From positions 98,394,143 through 98,458,142 of the forward strand of contig NC_062220.1 of the NCBI RefSeq assembly GCF_902686445.1: a DNA stretch of 64,000 nt. Reading direction: 5' to 3'. The first letter of the stretch is position 1; each line of letters starts with the position of its first letter. This document shows, piece by piece, positions 44,833 through 55,849 of this stretch. The notes under the pieces are model-generated. The model had not been told where the DNA came from and searched no databases. It saw only the letters and a list, made by a program, of their open reading frames with translations. Made by a program: the position numbers and the translations under genes. The stretch comes from Sciurus carolinensis (lineage: Eukaryota > Chordata > Mammalia > Rodentia > Sciuridae).

Positions 44833-45146
44833 GCTCATCTGCATTAAACACAACATTTGTACTTAATTTCAGCTGCCTGGAAAGTAAGTACAATTTTATG
44901 CCGTGGTAAAAAACATACCTCTCTACTTGTTTTGATTGCATTACATAGGATAAACTGTGAATTATCTGTCAGCTGCTAAAAATGAATTCTGTAGGTCTCT
45001 TAAAAGTGATCTAGTGTGCAATATACAAATTATACTTGATTTGACTAGTAGCTAATTATTAACTCAGAGATAATTGCCTCAACCACAACAAAACAATTTC
45101 AAGTAGTTCATTGTGGAGACATGACAACTGCCGGGATGTGGTTTAT

Positions 45147-45198
45147 AAAATTTTTGTAGTTTCAAGGGCATCAAAATTTTTGTAGTTTCAAGGGTATA
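45147..45198 (+). repeat. 26-bp tandem duplication
   Basis: AAAATTTTTGTAGTTTCAAG, followed by GG and a short variable end, occurs twice, 26 bp apart (45147 and 45173). Confidence 0.85.
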
Positions 45199-46831
45199 AA
45201 CTTTTAAACCTTGTCATAAAATTCTTTTGATTTTTTTAGTCTTAATATGATTTAAAGTTGTTCACTCAAGATTGTCTAATGTCAGAATCTAAACTGTGTT
45301 CTTAGATGATATTGGTAAACAACAAGGAAGTGGGTTGGGATGTGGTTCCAATTACTCTGTTGCTCTTATTCTTCTGTTGTGGCTCACAGAAATATCTTTT
45401 GGAAGTTTTAATATCCTTCCTGTACTTAATTGTAACCAGGCTCCCTTAATTACTTGCTGCAGTGAGTTAGTTTTTTAGCACCATAATTATTTTCATGTAT
45501 AGAACATTTTGTCATTTTTGATGCCAGAGTCCTTTCCCCACATTTGTATATTGTTTGTACTAAATATATCTGAATGTATTACTCATTATTTTAGCATATT
45601 TTGGTCAATAAACTTTTGAATCTCAAACAAGTGTAGTTTTTCACTTGAATTTTATAAATTGATCTTTTTGTGTCTTCAGATAACCTACATTTCAGTTTTC
45701 CATTTTACTCTTTTTCAAAAGCAGTTTTATTCAGGTATATATCATATAAAATTCACCCTATACTGCTCTTTAGTAAATTGAGTGAGTTATGCAACCATTA
45801 GTATAAATTGGGGTTGAAAATGAATACTCATACAATCACCTCTGTTCTGGGCTTAACCATGAGGCTGAAGTGGACCAGTGTTGAATAGGAAGAAATCTAG
45901 GGCTGGAACAGACTCAGTAGAATTCAGGGTCCATTTTGACTTCTGTGAATCCTAGGAACTTTTGTGTTGGTTGGTTCTTTCATCTATAAAAATACTTAAA
46001 AAATATGTTCTATAACAGCATTGGTATAAGGATAAATATAATACATTATTATGTGTTTATTATTATTATTATATTCATTTTTATTCTGATTTTAAAAGAA
46101 AATTAAGACATTTTGTATACTGCTAAAGCATTGTGGGTATTGGGCATTGTGCCTAATCATGAAGTCAGTTTGAAGAATTATGTTGAGAATGATCCATAAA
46201 TTGGCTAAATATGTGGAGAGAGAAAATTATGTATTCAGGAAAGAATTGGAGACTGAAAGCTGAGATTATGCTGAAGCAGGGCAGAGAATGGAAGAGTAGA
46301 GAGGCATATAGTCTATGACCAAAGAAACTGAGACAATGAGTAGGGAAAGAGAGAGCTCAAGAAATCAGGAAACAGTAGTTTTGCATTTGGATTTCCCTGT
46401 TTTGAGAAGTCTATTGAATTCCTGTATTAAAGGCCTTTATCAGCCTAAAAATACTTAGTTTTTTGTGGTCAATTTTTAATCCTAGTGCAGCTTTTGTTCT
46501 TTAATCAGTGTTTTCCCTAAGACCTGTCATTACTCTATTGACTTAAACTCAGGGAATACAAATGGATATCAACATTTATCTGCAGTGCCACATGAATTTG
46601 AGGATTTTTTTCACTTCTATGAAAAATGTCTAGAATTTCAATAGGGATAACACTGAATCTGTAGATTGCTTATTACTTTAACAATGAATATTCTATTAAT
46701 ACATGAATATAGCATATCTTCTCATTTTTTTGTCTTTTTACATTTCTTTCATCCATGTTTTATAGTTTTCAGTGTATAGATCTTTTATCTCTTTAGTTAA
46801 ATTTCATTTTCTTTCTTTCCTTTTCTTTAGT

Positions 46832-46904
46832 TGTGCTGGGGATTGAACCCAGCACCTTATGCATGTGAGGCAAGCACTCTACCATCTGAGCTATGTCCTA
46901 GCCC
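46832..46904 (-). mobile_element. ID SINE
   Basis: Antisense ID body: 'gctggggattgaacccagc', 'gtgaggcaagcactctacc', 'tgagctatgtcctagccc'. It lies inside the inverted part of the ancient L1, so it is younger. Confidence 0.85.
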
Positions 46905-47428
46905 TTGTTTTGTTCTTGATGTTATTGTAAAAGAGCTTATGTTTATGATATTTTTTGGATACTTGGTTGTCAGTGTATAAAATGATACTTGTTTTTATAT
47001 GTTGATTTTGTATCCTGCAATTGTACTGAATATGCTTATTAGTTCTAATAATTGTTTGGTGGAGTCTTTAGGGTTTTCTGTATATAAAATCTTGTCATCT
47101 GTAAACAAAGACGATTTTACTTCTTCCTTTCCAATTTGGATACATTTTATTTCTTTGTTTTGTTTAACTGTTCTGTCTGTGACTTCCAGTATCATATTAA
47201 ACAGGAGCATTCTTGTCTTGTTCCTGATCTTACAGGAAAAACTTACACCTTTTCACTTATGCTCTCTGTTTGTATGCTTGTGATATATGACCTTTATTGC
47301 ATTGAAGCATATTTCTTCCACACCTAATTTGTAGAGTTTTCTTATCATGAGAGGATATTGAATTTTGTCAGTGCTTCATATGCATCAATATAGGTGATTA
47401 TATTTTTTATCCTTCATTCTGTTAATGT

Positions 47429-48585
47429 AACCAAAACAGTTTTGAATGGAAAAGAACAAAGCTGGCCCATCACACTTCCTGATTTCAGAATATGCTGCAA
47501 AGTTATTGTAATCAAAACAGCGTAGTACTGGCATAAACAAAAAGACAAGAGACCAAAAGAATAGCATAGGAAGCACAAAAATAAATCCACATATTTATGG
47601 TTAATTGATCTTCCACAAAGATACCAAGAAAACACGGTGGAGAAAGGTCAGTTTTTTACAATAAATGGTGTTGGTAAAACTGGATATCCATATTCAGAAC
47701 AATGAAATTGGACACTTATCTGACACCATATGCAAAGATGAACTCAAAGTGGATTAAAGACTTAAACACAAGACCAAAACCTGTCAAAACCTTCTAGAAT
47801 AAAATATAGGGGGAAAGCTTCTTGACATTTTTCCTGGTAATGAATTTCTGGAGATGATCCCCAAAAGCACAGGCAATCAAAGCAAAAATAAACAAATGAG
47901 ACTGCATCAAAATAAAAAACTTTGGCACAGAAAAAAAAAACAACAAAAACAAAACCTATGGAATGGGAGATGTTTGCAAACCATACGGTTAATAAGGGGT
48001 TAATGTCCAAATTATAAAAAGAACTCAAATAATTCAATATCAAAAAAAAAAAAGGCCAACAGGCATGAAAAATTGCTCAACATAATTAATCATCAGGGAA
48101 ATGCAAATCAAAATCACAATGAAATATCACCTCATACCTGGTGAAATGGCAATTACAAAAACAAAGTGGAGAAAAGAACTCTTGCACACTGTTGCTGGGA
48201 ATGTAAATTAATACAACTATTATGGAAAACATCATTCTTCCTCAAAAAAATTAAAAATAGAGCTATCATATAGTAACTAGCAATCCCCACTCCTCGGTAT
48301 ACACCCAAAGGAAATGACATCAATATATTGAAGAGATATCTGAACTCCCATGTTCACTGCAGCATTATTCATGATAGCTCAGATGTGGAAGCAACCTAAG
48401 TGTCCCTCAGTGGAAGACTAGGTAAAGAAATGTGGTATACATACACCATAGAATACCATTCAGCCTTAAAAAGGAAGGAACTCCTGGCATTTGTGACATG
48501 TCACAAATAGACATCATGCTAAGTTAAATGAGAGCACTATGTTAAGTGAGATAAACCAGGCACAGAAAAATAAATACTGCGTAAT
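47429..48585 (+). pseudogene. L1 ORF2 C-terminal part, ancient
   Basis: Decayed ORF2 with the order 'acttcctgatttcagaa', 'gtactggcataaacaaaaag', 'ggtgttggtaaaactggat', 'actcaaagtggattaaagac', 'gaaatgcaaatcaaaatcac', 'tggaatgtaaattaatac', 'gaatggtaa' and 'gtcccatgttcactgcag'-like blocks. There are many stops and no usable frame. A small duplication of 'atgctaagttaaatgaga' type lies near 48515-48555. Confidence 0.75.
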
Positions 48586-48999
48586 CTCCACTTATATGTG
48601 GAATCTAAAAATGTTGAACTCAAAAGTAGCAGAATGATGTTTACCAGGAGCTGGGGTTGGGGGTTGGGTATGGGGAAGTGTTGGTCAAAAGACACAAAAC
48701 TTCAATTAGAAGGGATACATTCAAGAGACCTGTTGTACAAAATAGTGACTATCCTAATAATTATGTATTGTTTTCTTGAAAGTTACTAAGACTATATTTT
48801 AAGTATTCTCACCTTAAAAATGATAAGTACAAGAAGTGATAGATGTGTTACCTAGCTTGATTTAATAATTTCATAGTATATGCACATTAAAACATCTCAC
48901 TGTACTCACTGTATACCATGAATATATATGATTTTGTTTGTCAATTTTAAAAACAAAAATCATTAATAAAAACAAAATAAAATTTTAAAAAATTATAAG

Positions 49000-50020
49000 A
49001 TATTCCTAAGATAAGGAAGGCAAAGGCATACCAAAGGATGAGCAGTCTAAAAAAAAAAAAAAACAATTTGATGACTTACAAAGACAGCTACAGCAAATTT
49101 TAGATGATCTGTTATTTTCTGTTTTTATTTTATACTATTGGGGATTAATTGCAAGTTGACTTCAATTTAGAACATGTCTTTCTGTCTGTTTAAAGAAGAC
49201 TCAGTGAAAGGCAAGTGTATTAGAAAGATGACTTGCTTTTGTAAAACTGAAGTCATAAATAACATTCATTGGCATTGTATATTTTTATATGACATGAGCT
49301 ACAAATTAAGGACATCAAAGCTTTAAACTTGCAGTAAGTGACAATTACTAGAAGAATATCCCAATAGACAAAAGAGTACAATGGAAAGATAAATTATATG
49401 GTGATCTAATTTAATTTTATTATTAGATAATTTAACCTTATTATTAGATAATTTCAGATGTTCTGGAAAAAAACCCCACCATTAAGATTGTGATATAAAA
49501 GCAACTGAAAGAGAAAGATTTATTTGTGTTGACATGTATTTCCTGAAATTAGATCTTGTCCTTGCAGACTGTTGTAGAAAATGGTTCATTGACTATTTGT
49601 AAAGGATTTAACAGCATTAGAATCACCTATATTCTCGACACTACTAAAATTAGTACTACCTTTTTTTTTTTTTTTTTCCTGCAGGTTAATCTACTCCGGT
49701 CTTTATCTTTGTGCTTTCTGGGGTCAGGAACTCTTACATAGAATACGATTATGTCCTCTGGTGTTGGCTAGTTAATGATTCTTTATCTACCATAAGTTAT
49801 TGATCAACTAATTGTTTTTGGGTCATATCTATTTGGCTCTGACTATTATGCATTTCATTGTAGCTAATGATTGAGTAACCTGCTAACATCTAGCATGGTG
49901 GCTAAGATTTAAGGCTAGGAAAATACTTCAGTTCTTTACAAAAAAGAGTATGAGGTGTAATTGTAAGTGATTTTTAAATGTTTGTAATTATATTACCTAT
50001 GTCTAAGATCTTTTTTTTTT
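49000..50020. other. Intron, no gene seen
   Basis: AT-rich, with an A-run near 49050 and a T-run near 49662-49678. No gene or named repeat seen. Confidence 0.4.
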
Positions 50021-50057
50021 TTTTTTACGTTTACATAGGGTAATGATGTTTATTATA

Positions 50058-50112
50058 TTTTTCCCCTCCCCCCCACCCCTCCCACCCCTCCCACCCCTCC
50101 CACCCCTCTTTT
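50058..50112 (-). repeat. G-rich tract in L1 3' UTR (G4-prone)
   Basis: In L1 sense, several GGGAGGGGT-type units in a row with runs of three or more G, enough for a G-quadruplex. G-rich 3' UTR tracts are a known L1 feature; this one has about three tandem 9- to 10-bp units, more than the copy at 16205-16240. Confidence 0.8.
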
Positions 50113-50154
50113 CCCTCTACACAGTCCTTCTTTCCTTCATTCTTACTGCTCTCC

Positions 50155-50193
50155 TTAGCCTAACTCTAAACCTAACCCTAAACCTAATGCTAG
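50155..50193 (-). repeat. Telomere-like repeats in L1 3' UTR
   Basis: L1-sense TTAGGTTTAGGGTTAGG and neighbours, at the same 3' UTR position as 16272-16310. Confidence 0.8.
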
Positions 50194-50219
50194 CCCGTCC
50201 CACCCCCCATTATATGTCC

Positions 50220-51332
50220 TCATCCGCTTATCAGCGAGATCATTCGTCCTTTAGTTTTTTGAGATTGGCTTATCTCACTTAGCATGATATTCTCCAATTT
50301 CGACCATTTGCCTACAAATGCCATAATTTTATCATTCTTCATTGTGGAGTAATATTCCATTGTATAAATATGCCACAGTTTCTTTATCCATTCATCAACT
50401 GAAGGGCATCTAGGTTGGTTCCACAATCTGGCTATGGTGAATTGAGCAGCAATGAACATTGATGTGGCTGTATCTCTGTAGTATGCTGATTTTAAGTCCT
50501 TTGGGTATAGGCCAAGGAGTGGGATAGCTGGGTCAAATGGTGTTTCCATTCCAAGCTTTCTGAGGAATCTCCACACTGCTTTCCAGAGTGGCTGCACTAA
50601 TTTGCAACCCCACCAGCAATGTATGAGTGTTCCTTTTTCACCACATCCTCGCCAACACCTATTGTTGCTTGTATTCTTGATAATCGCCATTCTAATTGGG
50701 GTGAGATGAAATCTTAGGGTAGTTTTGATTTGCATTTCCCTTATTACTAGGGATGTTGAACATTTTTTCATATATCTGGTGATTACTTGTACATCTTCTT
50801 CTGTGAAGTGTCTGTTCATTTCCTTAGCCCATTTGTTGATTGGATTATTTGTATTCTTGGTGTAGAGTTTTTTGAGTTCTTTATAGATTCTGGAAATTAG
50901 TGCTCTATCTGAAGTATGAGTGGCAAAGATTTTCTCCCACTCTGTAGGCTCTCTCTTCACATTTCTGATAGTTTCCTTTGCTGAGAGAAAGCTTTTTAGT
51001 TTGAATCTATCCCAGTTGTTGATTCTTGCTTTTATTTCTTGTGCTATGGGAGTCCTGTTAAGGAAATCTGATCCTGAGCCAACAAGTTGAAGATTTGGAC
51101 CTACTTTTTCTTCTATAAGATGCAGGGTCTCTGGTCTGATTCCGAGGTCCTTGATCCATTTTGAGTTGAGTTTTGTGTAGGGTGAGAGATAGGGGTTTAG
51201 TTTCATTCTATTGCATATAGTTTTCCAGTTTTCCCAGCACCATTTGTTGAAGAGGCTATCTTTTCTCCATTGCATATTGTTGGAACCTTTGTCTAGTATG
51301 AGAAAATTGTATTTATTTGGGTTTGTGTCCAT
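50220..51332 (-). pseudogene. L1 ORF2 C-terminal 370 codons, open
   Basis: Open frame from [13 protein letters not shown] to the normal ORF2 end (..[15 protein letters not shown]). It covers the region after the RT, the [10 protein letters not shown] block, and the Cys-rich knuckle [18 protein letters not shown] near 50610-50665. Endonuclease and the FADD part of the RT are missing through 5' truncation, so it cannot act on its own. The lack of lesions over 1.1 kb shows that it is among the youngest L1s here. Confidence 0.88.
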
Positions 51333-51469
51333 GTCCTCTATTCTGTACCATTGATCTACCTGTCTATTTTGGTACCAATACCATGCCGTTTTTGTTACTA
51401 TTGCTTTGTAGTAGAGTTGAAGATCTGGTATTGCAATAATTAGCTGGAATGTTTAACACTCTGGATGTT

Positions 51470-52440
51470 AAGTTCTTAGGCACATGACTGTAATTCTTTT
51501 TATTACTGGAAAGTCAGTAGAGATGTTCCCACTCTCACTCCTCATTTTAGTAACTTGAATATTCTCTCTTTTCTTCCCCTTAGTGGATTTAAATAAAAGT
51601 TTGTTAATTTTTAAGATTCTTTTCAATGTTTTTATTAATTTTCTTTATTAGTTTTCTATATTTTATTTCATTTATTTCTACTCTTATCTTTATTATTTTC
51701 TTCCTTTTGCTCATTTTGGGTTTAGTTTACTCTCCTTTTTCCCAGTGTTTTAAGGTAGAGTGTTAGGCTATTCATTTGAAACTTTAAAAAGTAGGCATTT
51801 TCAGGTATAAATTTTCCTCTAAGAACTAGTCATTTCAAAGTATTTTCTAATTTCCCTTGTGATTTTTCTCTTTGATCCAGTTGTTTTTAAGAAATACATT
51901 ATTTAATTTTTAGCTGTTTATGAGTTTCCCAAGTATCCTTCTATTATTTATTTATTACTTCATTCCAGTATATTTAGAGAATATTCTCTGTGTAAATTCT
52001 GTCTTTTAATATCCTAGGGTTTGTTTTCTGGTACTAATGGTCTGTCCTAGAGGTTATTCCAGGTATACTTGAGAAGAATGTATTTTTCTGTTGTTGGGTA
52101 GAGTGTAATGAATATGTTTATTAGATCTAGTTGGTTCATATGGTTAAATTGTGTTTAACAATTTGAAGAACTGTCAAATTATTTTCCAAAATGACTGTAC
52201 TTATAAATCACAATTTATGAGGTTTCCAATTTCTCCATATACTTGCCAACATTTGCTATTCTCTGTCTTCACTTTAGCTATTATAGTTGGTGTGAGATGT
52301 TCAGATTTCCTCTCTGTTATAGGGTCTACATGTTTGTGTCCTGATTTCCTCTTCTTATAGGGGCTCCAATCACTAAACAAATTTCTTAAAGATCTTATCT
52401 CTAAGTATGATTGCGTTCTGAGGTATAAGGTTAGGACTTA
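51470..52440 (-). mobile_element. Ancient L1 ORF2 part, left of inserted L1
   Basis: Antisense L1M-type blocks: 'gtagagatgttcccactctc', 'ttttagtaacttgaatattc', 'cccagtgttttaaggtagag', 'aagtattttctaatttccc', 'gtatacttgagaagaatgt', 'agttggttcatatgg'. These are the RT-upstream and endonuclease parts. 52150-52300 looks like a piece of an L1 3' region ('caacatttgctattctctg'). Confidence 0.65.
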
Positions 52441-52487
52441 AACCTATTAATTTAGTTGAAAACATCACAGAATTCAGTTCATAAAAT

Positions 52488-53307
52488 ATGGGCTAAGGAA
52501 ATGAACAGACACTTCACAGAAGAAGATCTAAAAGCAATCAATAGATATCTGAAAAAATGTTCAACATCTCTAGTAATAAGAGAAATGCAAATCAAAACTT
52601 CCCTAAGATTCCATCTCACCCCAATTAGAATTGCAATTATCAAGAATACAAGCAACAATAGGTGTTGGCGAGAATGTGGAGAAAAAGGTACACTTATATA
52701 TTGCACTTATATATTGCAAATTAGTACAGCCACTCTGAAAGCAGCGTGGAAATTCCTTAGAAAACTTGGAATGGAACCACCATTTGAAGCAGCTATCCCA
52801 CTCCTTGGCCCATACCCAAAGGACTTAAAATCAGCATACTACAGAGATACAGCCACATCAATGTTCATTGCTGCTCAATTCACAATAGCCAGATTGTGGA
52901 ACCAATCTAGATGTCCTTCAATTGATGAATGGATAAAGAAACTGTGGTATATATATATACAATGGAATACTACTCAGCCATAAAGAATGATAAAATTATG
53001 GCATTTGCAGGCAAATGGATGAAGTTGGAGAATATCATGCTAAGTGAGATAAGCCAATCCCAAAATCCAAAGGACGAATGATCTCGCTGATAAGCGAATG
53101 ACGATACATAAGGGTGGGAGGGAGGCAAGAATGGAGGAAGGAGGGACTTTATAGAGGGAAAGAGGGGTGAAGGGGTGGGGGGAAGGAAAAATAACAGAAT
53201 GAATCAAACATCATTACCCTATTAAATGTTGATTACACAAATGGTACTCCTCTACTTCATGTGCAGAGAAACAAGTTGTACCCCATTTGTTTGCAATTAA
53301 AAAAATG
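52488..53307 (+). mobile_element. 5'-truncated L1 3' end
   Basis: Starts at 'atatgggctaaggaaatgaa' in the ORF2 C-terminal region. The frame from about 52490 to 52983 ([20 protein letters not shown]..) ends in a shift near the end of ORF2. The 3' UTR ends 'caagttgtaccccatttg' with an A-rich tail at about 53300. A 13-bp unit 'cacttatatattg' is duplicated at 52691-52720 and destroys the second half of the Cys knuckle. The 3' UTR lacks the telomere-like block. Confidence 0.85.
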
Positions 53308-53309
53308 GT

Positions 53310-54060
53310 ATCTCCTTTTTCATTTTTTTAAAAAAATTTAGCTTCTTTGTGTTCTTTTACCTAAAATACATCTCTTTTCAATTGAACATAGGTGAATATT
53401 TTTTAAAAAGCAAGCTGCCAGTTCTTTGCTTTAAATTGGAATGTTTTATCCACTTACATTTAATGTAACTACTAAGGTATAATTTTCGTTTATCACCTTT
53501 TCTATTTTTTCTATGTCTTATGCCTTTTCTTCCTCTGTCCCTCTATTGCTGAATTTTCGTTAAACAGATATCTTCTAATGTATCATTTTTTAATTCAGTA
53601 GTTTTCCTTTTAATATACTTTTATGTAATATGCATGTATATGTATTTATATTATACATGATATTTTCTTAGTGGTTTTCTGGAGATTAAAGTTAAGATCT
53701 TAATCTAAAACAATGTAGTTTAGATTAATACAAACATAATTTGAATAGTATGTAAAAACTTTGTTCCTGCATAGCTTTGTTTCCCCTCTTCTTTGTGCAG
53801 TTAGGGTTATGCAGTATATTTATATACATTGTATACTCATCAACTGCAGATTTACAATTAGTTCCCTTTTAAATCAGGTAGAAGAAAAAATTATAAACAT
53901 ATATAAACAAAGTATATTTATTCTGCCTTTTATAATTGCCTGTAAAATTAACCTTATTGGTGCTCTATTTCTTTGGGCATTATTGTGTTACTCTCTAGTG
54001 TATTTTCATCTCAACCTGAAGGATTCCTTCTTCCCTTTCAAAGATTTTGTGCTGTTTGTT
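53310..54060 (-). mobile_element. Ancient L1, right of inserted L1
   Basis: 'tttacctaaaatacatctct', 'ccacttacatttaatgtaac', 'taatatacttttatgtaata' and 'tggttttctggagattaaag' read as the antisense 5' part of an ancient L1 (start of ORF2 and ORF1/ORF2 spacer). This fits as the upstream continuation of 51470-52440. No intact frame. Confidence 0.5.
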
Positions 54061-54069
54061 TAGTGACTT

Positions 54070-55470
54070 TCCTTAATGAAATCTATAGTCTTTGTTCTTT
54101 GTCTTGTGTAGCTTCTAGAGTGTCTGCTTTGTTTCCCTAGTGGTCAGCCATGGATTAAATAGAGAGCTTCTTAATTACCTTGAACAAATGTGCCTCTCAG
54201 CCTTTGCTGAGGCATTGGGTATTGGGGCAGAGTTTACAATTTTACCTCAACTTTCACTTCATGCCTCTCCAGGACTTCCCTCTAGTTAAAGAACTCATGT
54301 TCTCTACAAGTGAGGGTTCATATCGATTTTGAGTCAAGATTTCCATCAATGATTGAAGTACTCATTTTTAATTTCAACAATTTTATATTTTAAATGGTTC
54401 TTCATAGGAGCAGGGAATTAAATTTATTGAGAGACTATTGCCAGAAGTTTCAGAGTAGCTATAGAATCTGTATATTTATTTCTGAAATTCCAGGAATACA
54501 ATGTTTTATTGGAGGATAGTTTGTTTTCAGGTCAACCAATTTTTATGAAACTGAATCACACTGATAGAATAGATGATAGTTCAGATGAATTCTGAGGTTT
54601 TCTTTAAAGGAAGCTGCAGAAATTTAAAGGATAATTTGAAATCATGGAAGTCATTGCATCTTTTCTGAAATGATGACTTCCTCTCCACCAAATAGCTCTG
54701 TAGTTCTTTCATATCTCTAATTGTATTGAACTTAAGCCAGGCCACAATAATAATATGAGTCCATTCTCTTTTTGTCTCCTGCTCAATCTATATGCTCAGT
54801 CTGAAATTTGTACTTCATTGAGTAAAGACATACTTTTAAAATTCTATGACTATAGTTTTTGGTCCGAAGTATTCAGATATGATGTCTCAAGTTTAAATAA
54901 GGTATGATTATATAAGCCACTGGTTGAAAAATAAGAGCATCTGCTAGTCATTTTAACAAAGGAGTTCTTAAGGTTGCTGTTCACAGAATCTCTGTTTCTC
55001 TACCATTGGCACCTTATTGAAAATTCGGTTTGTTCTGACATACATTCTACTTCAGCATCTTCTAAATGTTTCCAAATGGTTGCAGTTGCAACAACATGAA
55101 AAAAATACACATTAGTCTCTTCATCACATTATTTAATGAGATTGATTTGAGAACATAAGTTCAGAGCACTACTTGGAGGTTGTTTTCTGTCAGCAGAGGC
55201 TGTATGTAATAAGTTTTCTTTTTTTGTTTGTGTAAAACTGTTGAAAACTTTTTTTTCTTTTCCTTTTATATGTAGTCTATTTGGCAATGAGTTTGTGTGT
55301 TCTTAAACCATATTTAACATTTTTTGATGGCAACTTATTAGACCTTATTTATTGCCACCATGACTAACTGGGAATGAACCACTGTTGTTGTTACTGTTAG
55401 AAGTCTCAAGTTGAGTGTACTTTGACACCTAGAAGATTGAGTTTAGTCTCTGGGGTATATCTTGATCCTT
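54070..55470. other. Intron, no gene seen
   Basis: No frame of note and no repeat I can name with confidence. One A/T-rich region near 54400-54620. Confidence 0.4.
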
Positions 55471-55474
55471 TTCA

Positions 55475-55655
55475 ATACTAGTGCTCAAATTTTGCTACAT
55501 GTTGGAATCACCTGGGACATATCCAAAACTATTTCTGCCTGTTTCCCACCCCCAGAGATTCTACTTTAATTGGTATAGGGCCTGGTCTGGGCATTGAGAT
55601 TTTTAAACACTCTCCAAATTATTGTGATGTGCAGTTAAGTTTGAGAACAGCTGTT
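55475..55655 (+). mobile_element. MER5A-like hAT DNA transposon fossil
   Basis: 'gttggaatcacctgggacat', 'ccacccccagagattctac', 'ggcctggtctgggcattgag' and 'agtttgagaacagctg' follow the order of MER5A, a non-autonomous hAT-Charlie element about 190 bp long. The ends resemble the family's terminal inverted repeats. Confidence 0.75.
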
Positions 55656-55659
55656 TCTC

Positions 55660-55840
55660 ACAATTATTCACAAACTTATGATATATGAGTCACCAGGGTG
55701 CTTTAAAAAACAGATTCCTAGGCCTCCCACTCAGGTATTCAGATTCATTAGGTCCAGGGCAGTATTCAGAAATCTGCATTTTGAAGCAGCACCCCAGTTG
55801 AATCTGATAAAGTAGACCTGTGGGTACCAGTTTGAAAAGA
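55660..55840 (+). mobile_element. Second MER5-like element, adjacent
   Basis: 'tgagtcaccagggtgcttta', 'cagattcctaggcctcccac', 'cagattcattaggtccaggg', 'aatctgcattttgaagcag' and 'ctgtgggtaccagtttga' are a second MER5A/B copy in the same orientation, directly after the first. Confidence 0.75.
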
Positions 55841-55849
55841 ATGTGTATC

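Larger units (their letters stand above)
43138..46565. other. SUGCT intron, no further gene seen
   Basis: Contains microsatellites near 44400 and 44780-44832 and a small tandem duplication at 45147-45198. The frames (43250-43438, 43811-44005, 45296-45478) are short, without family resemblance or paired splice sites. I see no further SUGCT exon. Confidence 0.45.
46570..48990 (+). mobile_element. Ancient twin-primed L1
   Basis: 46570-47428 reads as L1 ORF2 on the minus strand (RT: YKIN, a decayed FADD region with LFTDDKILY, and 'cattctgttaatgtaa' at the junction). 47429-48990 reads on the plus strand from 'gaatggaaaagaacaaagc' through the ORF2 C-terminus to the 3' UTR and an A-rich tail. In L1 coordinates the inverted piece ends shortly before the sense piece begins, as twin priming predicts. 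TSDs are no longer visible. An ID SINE interrupts the inverted part. Confidence 0.75.
50010..51437 (-). mobile_element. 5'-truncated young L1
   Basis: Poly-T tail at 50010-50027, 3' UTR to 50219, ORF2 C-terminal part (50220-51437). It stops abruptly after 'gatctggtattgcaat', where an older L1 takes over. Few lesions separate it from the L1 at 16035-22840. No clear TSD found by eye. Confidence 0.88.
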
